64,000 bases of DNA from the NCBI GenBank assembly GCA_002840975.1, contig PHDN01000001.1:62001-126000 (forward strand), read 5' to 3'. The notes under the pieces were generated by a model. The model worked only from the letters and a program-made list of their open reading frames with translations, was not told the DNA's origin and searched no databases. Each line of letters begins with the position of its first letter. Position 1 is the first letter of the stretch. This DNA comes from Bacteroidetes bacterium HGW-Bacteroidetes-16. GTDB taxonomy: Bacteria; Bacteroidota; Bacteroidia; Bacteroidales; F082. Positions 46,802 to 55,931 of this stretch are shown here, one piece after another. Position numbers and translations under genes: made by a program.

Positions 46802-47962
46802 TCAAATTCCTGTAGGGGATAATATCCGCGTTCCATCCTCTATCACAACTTCTATTATTTGAGGCGTGTTGCCATCTGGCGCTTGATATAGTTGATTGAT
46901 GGTTTTTTGAAAGAATGGCACGGCGTTTTTTTCCATCAGGTTGATGGTGCAGCCACCAAAACCACCGCCCATCATGCGCGCACCAATAACACCTTCAATA
47001 CCGGAAGCTATATCTACCAGTTGATTCAACTCGGGACAACTGACTTCAAATTTATTTTTAAGGCCTTCATGCGATTGGTACATCAATTGTCCAAATGATT
47101 CAAAATCGCTGTTTTGCAAGGCGGTACAAGCCAGATCGACGCGTTGGTTTTCTTCAATGATGTAGCTACAGCGCTTATACACATTCATAGGAAATTCTGA
47201 TTGGTGTTCCCCGATCATTTCCATGTTCGCATCACGCAACGAGATGACTTCCGGAAAATATTTTTGCATTAAACCAACCCCGGCTTCACATTCCTGTCGG
47301 CGGATATTATATTCAGAGGAAGCCAGCGCGTGTTTCACCCCTGTATTAACCAATGCTAACTGGTAATCAGTCATGTCGAAGGGAAAAAGCTCATATTCCA
47401 GGCTGCGGCAATCGAGTTTGATGACCTGGTTGATTTTTCCATGCAAAGAGGCAAACTGATCCATGATACCGCACTGAACTCCAGCATATTCGTGTTCTGC
47501 TTTTTGGGCAAATTTTGCCAATTGCAACCTGCTGTATTCGAATTGTTGAAGGTGGTTGATGGCAAAGGCCATCCCACATTCGATGGCGGCACTTGACGAC
47601 ATACCGGCACCCAAAGGTACATCGCCACCAAAAACACAATCAAAACCAGAAACGAATTTTCCCTCCGTTATAAATTGAGCGATCACACCCAACAAGTAAT
47701 TGGCCCAATGAACTGAGCAGATTTCGATTTGATCAAGAGCGGTTTCGAAGCTCTCATCCAAATCGATGGCATAAAACCGGAACCGATTCAATTCATTGGG
47801 ACCAACGGCAAAATAGATGGCCTTGTTGACTGCCGCAGGTAATACAAATCCATTGTTATAATCGGTATGTTCGCCAATCAGGTTAACCCTTCCGGGAGAC
47901 TTTACCATAAATGGCTCCGTACTAAATTTTTGGATGAATGTATTTTTTATATTCTGAATCAT
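46802..47962 (-). CDS. galK: Galactokinase
   Basis: 386 residues, GHMP kinase family. The galactose-binding signature PGRVNLIGEHTDYNNGFVLP is near residue 24, the ATP-binding GAGMSSSAAIE near residue 119, the catalytic-aspartate region AGVQCGIMDQFAS near residue 160, and the C-terminal GHMP motif MMGGGFGGC near residue 320. It phosphorylates alpha-galactose to galactose-1-phosphate. No galT or galE is visible in this window, so the rest of the Leloir pathway must be encoded elsewhere. Confidence 0.96.
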   Translation of the reverse strand: MIQNIKNTFIQKFSTEPFMVKSPGRVNLIGEHTDYNNGFVLPAAVNKAIYFAVGPNELNRFRFYAIDLDESFETALDQIEICSVHWANYLLGVIAQFITEGKFVSGFDCVFGGDVPLGAGMSSSAAIECGMAFAINHLQQFEYSRLQLAKFAQKAEHEYAGVQCGIMDQFASLHGKINQVIKLDCRSLEYELFPFDMTDYQLALVNTGVKHALASSEYNIRRQECEAGVGLMQKYFPEVISLRDANMEMIGEHQSEFPMNVYKRCSYIIEENQRVDLACTALQNSDFESFGQLMYQSHEGLKNKFEVSCPELNQLVDIASGIEGVIGARMMGGGFGGCTINLMEKNAVPFFQKTINQLYQAPDGNTPQIIEVVIEDGTRILSPTGI

Positions 47963-47975
47963 ATGCTTTGTATCA

Positions 47976-50378
47976 CTATCGTTTTATAATTGGATATTCC
48001 TTCCCAATCTCAATCACAATTGAATCATTTTTAATGGTTTCAGATTGGGTCTTAACTAAAATATTTCCTGAATTCCTACCTGTTTTTAAGAGAATTGTGG
48101 CGATACCTGCCTCGGTAAACATGGGATTTGTTCCAATCAACTCTCCATCGCCTTCAACTGAAAATGCAATCGATTCACCGTTAACCGGGCATAGAGTACC
48201 GTTTTCATCTCTTAATGAAGCATAAATAAAAATCACATCATTTTCTGCTACAGGAATACCCGATTCGTCTAAAATTAGTTTCAGGTGATCAACCGTCTCC
48301 GGTGTTCTTACTACATAGCTTGCCACTTTTTTTCCATCAATAAATCCGATGGCCTGCAGTTCACCGGGTACAAATTCTTTTAATTTGAAGGTGAAAGGAG
48401 GATGTTCCAAATAGTCGCTAAATGCGTCCTGATCAGGTGTTTGTCTGCCTACACTTTGCTCATTCAACAACAGTTCGACCTCATCGCAATTACTAAACAC
48501 CCTGACATTGAGGGAGGATTCAGGTTGCCAGTAGCTTGCTATATAGACCATAGGTCCACCAACAGCAGGGTTAGAAACCTGCTCATCTGCATTGCGCTGA
48601 CTTTGATAGAAATACGTAGCAAACTTCGGAATCCGGAAAATATCCGCTATTCCTGAGGATTCGATGTCATCAGCATAACCCCGGTTATAATCAAACATCA
48701 GCCAGTTGGCATGGCCAATCGTGGAGCTGCCTTTTCTATTTGAGTTGGCAGCTTCCTGGAAATTTAAGGCTTGCTGCAACAATCTTTTCTCACCCGATGC
48801 CCTTAACTGACGACTGGTCCTTTCCTCATCCTTCAAATCATGATAGGCTGTTTGATTAAACCCTGCATTTTGGGCATAATATTCCCAATCGCCATATTCT
48901 GCAATCAGGATGGGTCGTTTACCTGATTTAAAGTCATTCCAGTAGGAGGGAGGAATACCGTGCTGTCGGGCGGGGATAAACAGGTCATAGCCGCCATAGT
49001 CAATCCACGAGCAAGTAAGTGCTGGTTGATCCTCAAATTCTTCTTTCTTTACTTGCAAAATGCGATCCATAAAGGCGGGTTCCATCCAAGACTCATTCAA
49101 CGAAAGTTCCCAAAAGAAAACAGAAGCGCGATTTCGGTCACGGCGAATAAGATCGCGGACATTAGAAAGTGCATTTTCTTTAAATTCTTCATTTCCATTG
49201 TATTGCCAGCCTGGAATACAATTCATCACCACAATTCCGAGTGCATCACAGGCATCCATAAAGGTTTCTGATTGTGGGTAATGCGATAGCCTAACTAAAT
49301 CAAAACCTGCATTTTTAATTTTGATAGCATCCCGCCACTGGGCCTGGTCCGACAAGGCATAACCAATGTACGGATACTCCTGGTGACGGTTGGTTCCATT
49401 CAGGAAAATCTTTTTACCATTCAGCAACAAACCTTCCTTTGTCAATTGTATATCCCTGATTCCAACCTGATTCGACAGACTATCTATTTTTTCATCACCC
49501 TGATAGATTTCTGTTACCAGAAGATACAAATACGGATTGTCCGGACTCCACAGGATAGGATCATTCATCCCGAATTCCTGATCTGTTTTTATGTCGCTTT
49601 GTGAATTAAAGTGAAGCGCTTCTGAAGTGTTGGAAGCGACAATTTCATTTGCAGAATCCAACAAAGATTGTCGCACCCTAAAAGTCTGATCGGTATTAAA
49701 GTCATTCTGTATGTAGGTACTAACTTTGATTTGGCAGAATTTTACCGAAATTGAATCAAAACGAACATAAACTCCACCACCCCGTTTTTTTTGAGGCTGG
49801 AGTGGATTTGTTATATAAAGTTTAGAGGTGGTAATGAGTTTTACCGAACGGTAAATTCCGCCGTACATATTAAAATCAAGCTTTTTAAGGACTTTCCCGG
49901 GTGGGACCAAAGAATCATCCACATTAAGCAGCTTTACTGCCAGCAGGTTTTCTTTCGAAAAATCAATCTCATCGGTAATATCCACTATAAAAGGCAAATA
50001 ACCGCCTAAATGATGACTCAGGTGTTTTCCATTCAAATAGACATCCGAATTTTGCATAGCTCCTTCAAAATAGAGAAAGTGCTTTCTATTTTGTTGTTTT
50101 TGAGGTATTTCTAATAGATGACGATACCAACATGTTCCCTGCCATTGATGATTGACTACCAGAGGTTCGATGTTGGTGGTATGTGGTAAATTTACCATAG
50201 CAAAAAGCGAGTCGTCTACATTGAACCCTGAATAATCGCCCTCAGGTAAATCCTTTGCAAATAGCCAGTTTTTATTCAGACTTCGTTCGTTTCTACCCCG
50301 TTCATCGTGGCTCGTTTTACATGAATTCATCCCGCTAAACAAGCTAAAAAGCACGATTATTTGCAGAAACTTTTTCAT
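47976..50378 (-). CDS. GH2 beta-galactosidase, lipoprotein
   Basis: 800 residues. A lipoprotein signal with Cys near residue 20 (FSGMNSC) places it in the periplasm or outer membrane. Domains follow the GH2 plan: jelly-roll sugar-binding domain (about 30-200), an immunoglobulin-like domain (about 210-310), the TIM barrel (about 312-590) with acid/base glutamate in WELSLNESW and nucleophile in ILIAEYGDW, then C-terminal beta domains. FLNGTNRHQEYPYIGYAL is the usual start of the barrel. Operon context with a GH53 endo-galactanase makes beta-galactosidase the most likely activity on galacto-oligosaccharides; sequence alone does not exclude another beta-glycosidase specificity. Confidence 0.9.
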   Translation of the reverse strand: MKKFLQIIVLFSLFSGMNSCKTSHDERGRNERSLNKNWLFAKDLPEGDYSGFNVDDSLFAMVNLPHTTNIEPLVVNHQWQGTCWYRHLLEIPQKQQNRKHFLYFEGAMQNSDVYLNGKHLSHHLGGYLPFIVDITDEIDFSKENLLAVKLLNVDDSLVPPGKVLKKLDFNMYGGIYRSVKLITTSKLYITNPLQPQKKRGGGVYVRFDSISVKFCQIKVSTYIQNDFNTDQTFRVRQSLLDSANEIVASNTSEALHFNSQSDIKTDQEFGMNDPILWSPDNPYLYLLVTEIYQGDEKIDSLSNQVGIRDIQLTKEGLLLNGKKIFLNGTNRHQEYPYIGYALSDQAQWRDAIKIKNAGFDLVRLSHYPQSETFMDACDALGIVVMNCIPGWQYNGNEEFKENALSNVRDLIRRDRNRASVFFWELSLNESWMEPAFMDRILQVKKEEFEDQPALTCSWIDYGGYDLFIPARQHGIPPSYWNDFKSGKRPILIAEYGDWEYYAQNAGFNQTAYHDLKDEERTSRQLRASGEKRLLQQALNFQEAANSNRKGSSTIGHANWLMFDYNRGYADDIESSGIADIFRIPKFATYFYQSQRNADEQVSNPAVGGPMVYIASYWQPESSLNVRVFSNCDEVELLLNEQSVGRQTPDQDAFSDYLEHPPFTFKLKEFVPGELQAIGFIDGKKVASYVVRTPETVDHLKLILDESGIPVAENDVIFIYASLRDENGTLCPVNGESIAFSVEGDGELIGTNPMFTEAGIATILLKTGRNSGNILVKTQSETIKNDSIVIEIGKEYPIIKR

Positions 50379-50380
50379 GA

Positions 50381-52060
50381 CTAGTTATTTGACTTAAAGA
50401 CTTTAACACTATCAATGACTGTATTGAACTCATTCCATAATTGTATCAGATAAAACCCCTGGCTCCATGACGATCCATCAATTGTTTCCGTCGAAGCATC
50501 GTAAATGCCTTGTAATCTGCCATCAGCAGAATACACATGAATAGAATTTGATTTGTGGTTTAAAATACGGATGTTCAATTGATCACGAAAGGGATTGGGG
50601 TAAACTGAAAAGGAGCTCTGCGCCATCGTGTTGTTCACCAAAAGGGGCAGTATATCGCAACTGCTCCAATAAAATGCGTATGTTTCGGTGTCGTCTTCGA
50701 TGACGTATTTCCGGTGTGTTCCCCACATGGGGGCACATTCCAAAGGTACCTGTTCATGATACAATTCCATATTCCAATCGGCTTTGATGGTGAAAATATA
50801 GGCGCCTTCCGAACCTTTTTGCATGGTGGTAGTATATTGATATACATTGTTGCCTATTGGCTCCATGGTCATAAACTGCCAGGCTGTGCCTGTAAAATCA
50901 CCTGTAACGAATACGCCATCAATCACTTCAACCTCAGTCATATCCACATAAAACGATACCTCCGAAGTGGTAGAAGGTGCTTGTGAATAATCATAGCTCA
51001 AAAAATCGATGCCGGCATGTAGTTGGTTATCAAAATCAAAAAAGGCGGCATTTTCGTAATGAGATCCTTGTCCCCATTGTGTAGTACAAGTCGTTGTAAC
51101 CCAGGCTGGCTCCCAATAAATAACACCCATGCCACCGTTGGAGATGACAGCGTAGGTTAAATTGATGAGAAAATTCTTCTGGCTTTTGATGGTGGGAGGG
51201 TTGGAATAACCGGGCAAAATGGAGGCTTCTCCCAAAATATTTCCTGAATCACCATTGTTGCCCAATGTCCATGGATAACCTGTTTCGACTATCCAGACTG
51301 GTTTGCTGAACTGGGATTTCAGATTGGTCACCACCTGACCCACACCTGCAATGTTCACATCGTGGTATTCAGGATAATAGGACAATCCGATGATATCATA
51401 GTTTGAGAAATTATTGGCGGCAGCAGTGGTAAACCACCAGACGGCCACCGTTGGATCAGCAATGTGAATGACGGTTTGTATGGACGAATCGGTCTCCTTT
51501 GCAGCTTGAATTCCGGCCTTGAACAATTGAATGTTTCGTGGCCAATCGATTGGATAAAGAGTTTCACCAGCTTCTACCATGATGTTCCCATTGGTTTCGT
51601 TACCAATCTGAACAAATTCAGGCAACAGGTTCTCAGCCTTTAGATCGGAAAGCACCTGAAAAGTGTAGTTATAAACCGAATCTGCCAGCACATTTAAATC
51701 GGTAATCCCGCTCCAGGCCTGAGGTCGGGTTTGCTTACCAGGATCGGCCCAGGTATCGGAATAGTGAAAATCAAGCAATACTTTCATCCCGGTGGCTTTT
51801 GCCCGTGATATACTCTTTTTTACATCGGAAAATCCACTGTAACCACCTTCCGGTGTATGCCACACCCGAAGGCGTACCACTCGTGCCTGGTGATCGCTGA
51901 AAATAGTATAAACGTCTTTGGCTGTTCCTGTCTCATAATACACGGCACCGCAATCCTCCAGTTCATTTACGTAGGAAAGATCAGCGCCAAGTGAATAATC
52001 CTGTGCGTTTAATGCAATATTCAACAAGAAAAGGGAGATCATCAAATAAATCTTTTTCAT
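50381..52060 (-). CDS. Secreted GH53 endo-beta-1,4-galactanase with T9SS sorting domain
   Basis: 559 residues. The signal peptide ends near NAQD. The GH53 barrel (about 20-370) shows RLRVWHTP, LLDFHYSDTWADPGKQ, the acid/base glutamate in VQIGNETNG and the nucleophile in WIVETGYPW. A second beta domain (about 378-470; EVSFYVDMTEVEVIDGVFVTGDF) resembles a starch-binding-like or carbohydrate-binding fold. The C-terminal 75 residues, from VYPNPFRDQLNIR to VKVFKSN, form a type A T9SS sorting domain. It should cleave beta-1,4-galactan (pectic arabinogalactan I) outside the cell. It begins 3 bases after the regulator gene ends and is followed by the beta-galactosidase after 2 bases. Confidence 0.95.
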   Translation of the reverse strand: MKKIYLMISLFLLNIALNAQDYSLGADLSYVNELEDCGAVYYETGTAKDVYTIFSDHQARVVRLRVWHTPEGGYSGFSDVKKSISRAKATGMKVLLDFHYSDTWADPGKQTRPQAWSGITDLNVLADSVYNYTFQVLSDLKAENLLPEFVQIGNETNGNIMVEAGETLYPIDWPRNIQLFKAGIQAAKETDSSIQTVIHIADPTVAVWWFTTAAANNFSNYDIIGLSYYPEYHDVNIAGVGQVVTNLKSQFSKPVWIVETGYPWTLGNNGDSGNILGEASILPGYSNPPTIKSQKNFLINLTYAVISNGGMGVIYWEPAWVTTTCTTQWGQGSHYENAAFFDFDNQLHAGIDFLSYDYSQAPSTTSEVSFYVDMTEVEVIDGVFVTGDFTGTAWQFMTMEPIGNNVYQYTTTMQKGSEGAYIFTIKADWNMELYHEQVPLECAPMWGTHRKYVIEDDTETYAFYWSSCDILPLLVNNTMAQSSFSVYPNPFRDQLNIRILNHKSNSIHVYSADGRLQGIYDASTETIDGSSWSQGFYLIQLWNEFNTVIDSVKVFKSNN

Positions 52061-52063
52061 ACT

Positions 52064-52753
52064 TTAAGAATTAACTATTCTAACCGAAACATCTATTTCA
52101 TCCGCTTTTTTAAATGTATAATAGTAGGCTCCTTTTTTGGAGTCCAGGGTATCCTTTTCATCCAGACGAACCACCGCATTTAAAGAAAGTATTTTTTTAC
52201 GAAAATTGCCCGGGTCGAATTCCCTGGAGAATATAGAGTTGTACAATTGTCGGAGTTGTGTGATCGTAAATTCAGGGGGAAGCAAATCAGCTCCCACCAG
52301 CTCGAAGCTGGCTTTTTCCCGTAATTTCTGAAGGGAGGAGTTCGCCATTTGGGCATGATCAAAAATAAGTTCAGGGAGTTTTGTAACAGGCCACCACTGA
52401 GCCCCATATTGCTTTACCAGTTCTTTGTCGTGGCTTTTAATGTCAATTAATGCATAAAAGGCAACGCTTACCACACGTCCGCCGGGATCGCGGTCAGGTG
52501 CAGAAAACACCTTGACTTCATCCTGAAAAATGCGCCTAAGTCCGGTAATATTTAACAAAACCCGTTCAGCCGCCTGTTCTACAGTTTCGTTAGGTTCCAC
52601 CCAACCACCTATTAACGACCATTTGCCTTTTTCAGGTTCCAACTGTCGTTTGAACAGCAACAGTTTCAACTCACCGCGTTCATATCCAAATATAACGCAA
52701 TCTACTGCCAGCAAATGCTTTTCCTGTGAACCATATTCTTGTTGGCTAACCAT
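52064..52753 (-). CDS. Nudix-fold transcriptional regulator (NrtR/AraR-like) of the galactan operon
   Basis: 229 residues. An N-terminal Nudix domain (about 10-150) has lost catalysis: the Nudix box starts GGWVEPNETVEQAAERVLL but the key R-E-x-x-E-E residues are R-V-L-L-N-I, so the metal-binding glutamates are missing. The C-terminal third (about 155-229) is a winged-helix-like region with FTITQLRQLYNSIFSREFDPGNFRKKI, typical of Nudix-related regulators. In Bacteroidota such proteins sense sugars or sugar phosphates and control catabolic operons. It is the first gene of the galactan operon, so it probably autoregulates and binds an effector such as galactose or a derivative (inference). Confidence 0.87.
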   Translation of the reverse strand: MVSQQEYGSQEKHLLAVDCVIFGYERGELKLLLFKRQLEPEKGKWSLIGGWVEPNETVEQAAERVLLNITGLRRIFQDEVKVFSAPDRDPGGRVVSVAFYALIDIKSHDKELVKQYGAQWWPVTKLPELIFDHAQMANSSLQKLREKASFELVGADLLPPEFTITQLRQLYNSIFSREFDPGNFRKKILSLNAVVRLDEKDTLDSKKGAYYYTFKKADEIDVSVRIVNS

Positions 52754-52770
52754 ATCAAACTAATTTGCGA

Positions 52771-52801
52771 TAAAAGTAAATAATACTTTTAAATTACGCA
52801 A
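52771..52801 (-). promoter_or_regulatory. Candidate promoter and overlapping inverted-repeat operator of the galactan operon
   Basis: A perfect inverted repeat TAAAAGTA-N5-TACTTTTA spans 52771-52791, ending 18 bases upstream of the regulator start. On the coding strand its downstream arm reads TACTTTTA, one base off the Bacteroidota -7 consensus TAnnTTTG, and a TTG lies 20 bases further upstream (CAA at 52799-52801), the right spacing for a -33 element. An operator overlapping the -7 box would permit repression by the encoded Nudix regulator. Binding is not shown by sequence. Confidence 0.45.
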
Positions 52802-52829
52802 GTGAAATAAAAAATATAGTAAATCTATG

Positions 52830-52850
52830 GAAACGAGGCTGTTTCGTTTC
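52830..52850. promoter_or_regulatory. Second inverted repeat upstream of the galactan operon
   Basis: GAAACGA-N7-TCGTTTC is a perfect 7-bp inverted repeat about 77 bases upstream of the regulator start. It differs in sequence from the first repeat, so it may be a site for another regulator, a catabolite-control site, or chance in AT-rich DNA. Confidence 0.35.
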
Positions 52851-52951
52851 ATATTTACAATTCGTTATGCTCTATAGAAAGGGTTATTTGATGAATTGTA
52901 GCTGGAAAATAGGTCCTTGCACGAGATAAGGACAAGGCTCTTCTTTAATCC

Positions 52952-54226
52952 TTAAGTCTTCCGCTTTTTCTTCTTTGCTGCCGGGAAAAGAATATTATTC
53001 AATATCAACCGATAGCCGGGCGAGTTAGGATGCAGTGTGAGTTCAGTTGGTGGATCACCGATTTTATGTTGATAGTCTTCAGGATCATGGCCTCCATAAA
53101 AAGTCCAAAACCCTTTGCCATATTCACCATGTATGTACCTGGCTTCGTTGGCAGCCTTGTTTTCTCCCATAATCACCACATTGGGCTTGATCAGGTCTTC
53201 ATCAAAAGCCGTGGTTTGCCCCATAAAACCCTTAATGAGCTGCTCATGGTTCTGGCAAAGCATGGTAGGAATGTGGTCCCATTTGGCCGAAAAATCAAAC
53301 AACAAAAAATAATCGTTTGATTCGTTTATAACCCTGGACCGGACATTGGTGACATCTATATTTGAAATTTCGTACTCAACTGGGTTGATTACAATTTTGA
53401 AATCAGTGAAAACCATGCATTTTGAATAATCCAGTTTTTTCTGAGCCTCCGAATCCATTGGATCCCCATCGAACATCACATCACAAATGTCAACCTGGTC
53501 GGCGGCCAGCGCGACATCGTAACTGTCAGTTGCCGAGCACATGGCGAACAAATAACCGCCACCTAAGACAAATTCATTGATTTTTTTTGCAACCGCCAGT
53601 TTTAAATCTGAAACTTTTGAAAAACCCAGCTTGGTGGCCATCTCCTCCGACATTTTCACATCTTCTTTGTACCAGGGATATTGTCGGTAATGTGCCCAAA
53701 ATTTTCCATACTGTCCGGTAAAGTCTTCATGATGCAGATGGAGCCAATCATAGGTAGGTAATAATCCACTCATTACTTCTTCATCATACACCACATCATA
53801 GGGTATCTCGGCATAGGTTAGGGCCAAAGTTACTGCATCATCCCAAGGTTGCTTGTTTTTTGGAGAATAAACTGCCACACGCGGGGCTTTTTGAAGCTCC
53901 ATCACATCCATGTTGACATCCGGTTTCGCTATTTCCTGACGGATGGAGTTGGCCTGGACATCAGTAATCACCTGATTTGCCACATCTCTTATAACGCATT
54001 CTTGTTGAATTTCCTGATAATAGGGGATGAGGTAGCTGCCTCCCCGATAATTCAACAGCCATTCGATGGTAATGTCTTTTTCGAGTACCCAAAAGGCTAT
54101 TCCATACGCTTTGAGGTGGTTGGTTTGGGTTTGATCCATGGGGATTAACAACCAGGCGGCTCTTGATGCAAACGAAACGGTCATCAGCACACACATCAAC
54201 AACGAGATGAGGATTGATTTCTTCAT
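52952..54226 (-). CDS. Conserved secreted protein often labelled asparagine synthetase B; function unknown
   Basis: 424 residues with a signal peptide (to about residue 23, FASRA). It starts its mature part AAWLLIPMDQTQTNHLKAYGIAFWVLE and contains VAVYSPKNKQPWDDAVTLALTYAEIPYDVVYDEEV, LHLHHEDFTGQYGKFW, a late GGGYLFAMCSATDSYDVAL resembling amidotransferase- or ThuA-like folds, and YGKGFWTFYGGHDPEDY. The tail is lysine-rich. Homologs in Bacteroidota are, to my knowledge, annotated asparagine synthetase B, but no ATP-grasp/adenylating synthetase domain or N-terminal catalytic Cys is present and the protein is exported, so that label is unlikely. The real role is unknown. Confidence 0.7.
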   Translation of the reverse strand: MKKSILISLLMCVLMTVSFASRAAWLLIPMDQTQTNHLKAYGIAFWVLEKDITIEWLLNYRGGSYLIPYYQEIQQECVIRDVANQVITDVQANSIRQEIAKPDVNMDVMELQKAPRVAVYSPKNKQPWDDAVTLALTYAEIPYDVVYDEEVMSGLLPTYDWLHLHHEDFTGQYGKFWAHYRQYPWYKEDVKMSEEMATKLGFSKVSDLKLAVAKKINEFVLGGGYLFAMCSATDSYDVALAADQVDICDVMFDGDPMDSEAQKKLDYSKCMVFTDFKIVINPVEYEISNIDVTNVRSRVINESNDYFLLFDFSAKWDHIPTMLCQNHEQLIKGFMGQTTAFDEDLIKPNVVIMGENKAANEARYIHGEYGKGFWTFYGGHDPEDYQHKIGDPPTELTLHPNSPGYRLILNNILFPAAKKKKRKT

Positions 54227-54367
54227 GGTACAAAGGTAAAGCGTTTCGTTTTTCCAGGGATTACTTTGAAAGAAAAATCTGACTGAAATGGTTGGCTTCG
54301 TTTAAATTTTCATTAAAGGTCGCCAACTATTTTTCCTGATGAAGGTGCAGTGAGGTTTTGTAGGAGA

Positions 54368-54817
54368 TCACCTGAGTATTTTAACCCTGACAGCTGAAGG
54401 ACCTTTTGGTCCCATCTCCACTTCATAACTGACCACGTTGTTATCTTTGATTTCCTCAAGCAGGTTATTAGCGTGCACAAACACACTTTCCTGTGTTTCT
54501 GTATCTTTAATAAAACCAAATCCTTTCGATTCGTTGAAAAACGTCACAATTCCTTTTCTGATGGGATCAAGTTCCACGTTTTCGCGTTTAGGAATACTGA
54601 TTTCGATGTTTTCAATTTCAAAAACCTGCTTTTTATTTGGATCAGGTCGGGTGGAAGTAAGCATTCCGTTTTCATCAACGTATGCAATCATATCTTCCAG
54701 TTTGCTTGTCTTATCATTGTCTTTCCGGGCCAATTTTTTGGCGTCCTTGTCTTTTCTCTTCTTGTCTTTGTTTTTTCTTACTTCTTTTTTGTTAAATGTA
54801 TCTTGCGATCTGGCCAT
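54368..54817 (-). CDS. Cold-shock-domain protein with basic N-terminal extension
   Basis: 149 residues. A highly charged, lysine-rich N-terminal half (about 1-45) and a short linker precede a cold-shock domain at the C-terminus (about 85-149) with KGIVTFFNESKGFGFIKD (RNP1-like KGFGFI) and SVFVHANNL (RNP2-like VFVH). It probably binds single-stranded RNA or DNA as an RNA chaperone. This extended architecture is common in Bacteroidota. It is flanked by gaps of about 140 bases on each side and looks monocistronic. Confidence 0.92.
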   Translation of the reverse strand: MARSQDTFNKKEVRKNKDKKRKDKDAKKLARKDNDKTSKLEDMIAYVDENGMLTSTRPDPNKKQVFEIENIEISIPKRENVELDPIRKGIVTFFNESKGFGFIKDTETQESVFVHANNLLEEIKDNNVVSYEVEMGPKGPSAVRVKILR

Positions 54818-54958
54818 ATTTTAATATTTAGTTTTGAGGGTCAGCTGAAATGCAGGCTGATTATTTTTTGCAAATATACGTTAAATCATCCTCATCTTTA
54901 ACATTTAATTGAAAATCATGCTATTTCGCACTGGCAATCACAAAAGGAGCAGAGAAAG

Positions 54959-55903
54959 TTATGCTTCCGGAGTTTCAAATAACCCTTTGAGTATGTGTAT
55001 AACCTCCATATCCCCATGAAGTTTTGCTTTAGTTAATAACTGATTCTGGATTCGGATAGTTTCTTCTTGATTATCCAGGATATTTCTCAGCTTTCCTAAG
55101 CCAGACATTGAAGTTGGAAATACCTCCTGAGCTGAATAACCCTTTTCCGATAACCGTTCGCCGGGTTTGGCTCCGATATACTTAATGGGAACTGTTTTGC
55201 CCAATTGTTGCATGAGTTGCCTGGCCAAATGACTGATATTGATGGCCTTATCAGTACTGACAAACAAATCGTTGTGCCGGCCAAAAAGATAAGCACTATA
55301 GATAATTTCAGCAGCCTGAGAGCCTGTGATAAAACGGCGGCTCATTCGTGGATCGGTGATGGTAACGGGCCCTCCCAGCTCTATTTGACTTTTAAAAATC
55401 AGGGTAACCGTACCCGGGCTATCAATTACATTGGCCAACCGGATGGTGAAAAATTGGGTGTTTACGTTTTGAATTCTTCTGAAAGCATCCTCCACCAGGA
55501 ATTTACACATGCCTACCACAGAGGTAGCGTGTCGGGCCAAATCAGACGAAGTAAACACGAAGGTTTTTACCTGGTGTTGTATGGAAAGTCGAACCAACTC
55601 AACCGAAGCTATGTAATTAATCCTGATGGATTGGATGGGATCGTTCTCTCCTTCCGATAACCTGGCCATAGCCGCCAGATGAAAAATGGCTGATATGTGA
55701 TAATTCATAAACACCTCTGCAAACGAACCGGGATGAAACAAATCCATCTCCACAAAATGAACACGGGTATGATTAACCTGAAGAATTCTATCCGCATTTC
55801 TTCCTGTTACCACCAGATCAAAGCCGGTTTCGTTCAATAATTTCTCAATCAGAAAGGTGCCGATAAAACCGGATGCACCGGTAATCAACAGGTATTCTGT
55901 CAT
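54959..55903 (-). CDS. NAD-dependent epimerase/dehydratase (extended SDR)
   Basis: About 314 residues from the ATG at 55903, which places the Rossmann motif TGASGFIG (G-x-x-G-x-x-G) near residue 8 as usual. Earlier in-frame starts at 55927 or 55969 would add residues, and the latter would overlap the upstream gene. FHLAAMARLSEG follows as in UDP-sugar epimerases. The expected Y-x-x-x-K catalytic pair is replaced by a weaker match: VFTSSDLARHATSVVGMCKFLVE has M-x-x-x-K-like spacing without the tyrosine, so catalytic competence is uncertain. A late GAKPGERLSEKGYS resembles the sugar-nucleotide-binding C-terminal part. Substrate unknown. It starts 28 bases after the upstream lipoprotein gene ends. 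Confidence 0.75.
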   Translation of the reverse strand: MTEYLLITGASGFIGTFLIEKLLNETGFDLVVTGRNADRILQVNHTRVHFVEMDLFHPGSFAEVFMNYHISAIFHLAAMARLSEGENDPIQSIRINYIASVELVRLSIQHQVKTFVFTSSDLARHATSVVGMCKFLVEDAFRRIQNVNTQFFTIRLANVIDSPGTVTLIFKSQIELGGPVTITDPRMSRRFITGSQAAEIIYSAYLFGRHNDLFVSTDKAINISHLARQLMQQLGKTVPIKYIGAKPGERLSEKGYSAQEVFPTSMSGLGKLRNILDNQEETIRIQNQLLTKAKLHGDMEVIHILKGLFETPEA

Positions 55904-55931
55904 TTCGGAGTGTTTCAAATCTCCCATTTTA

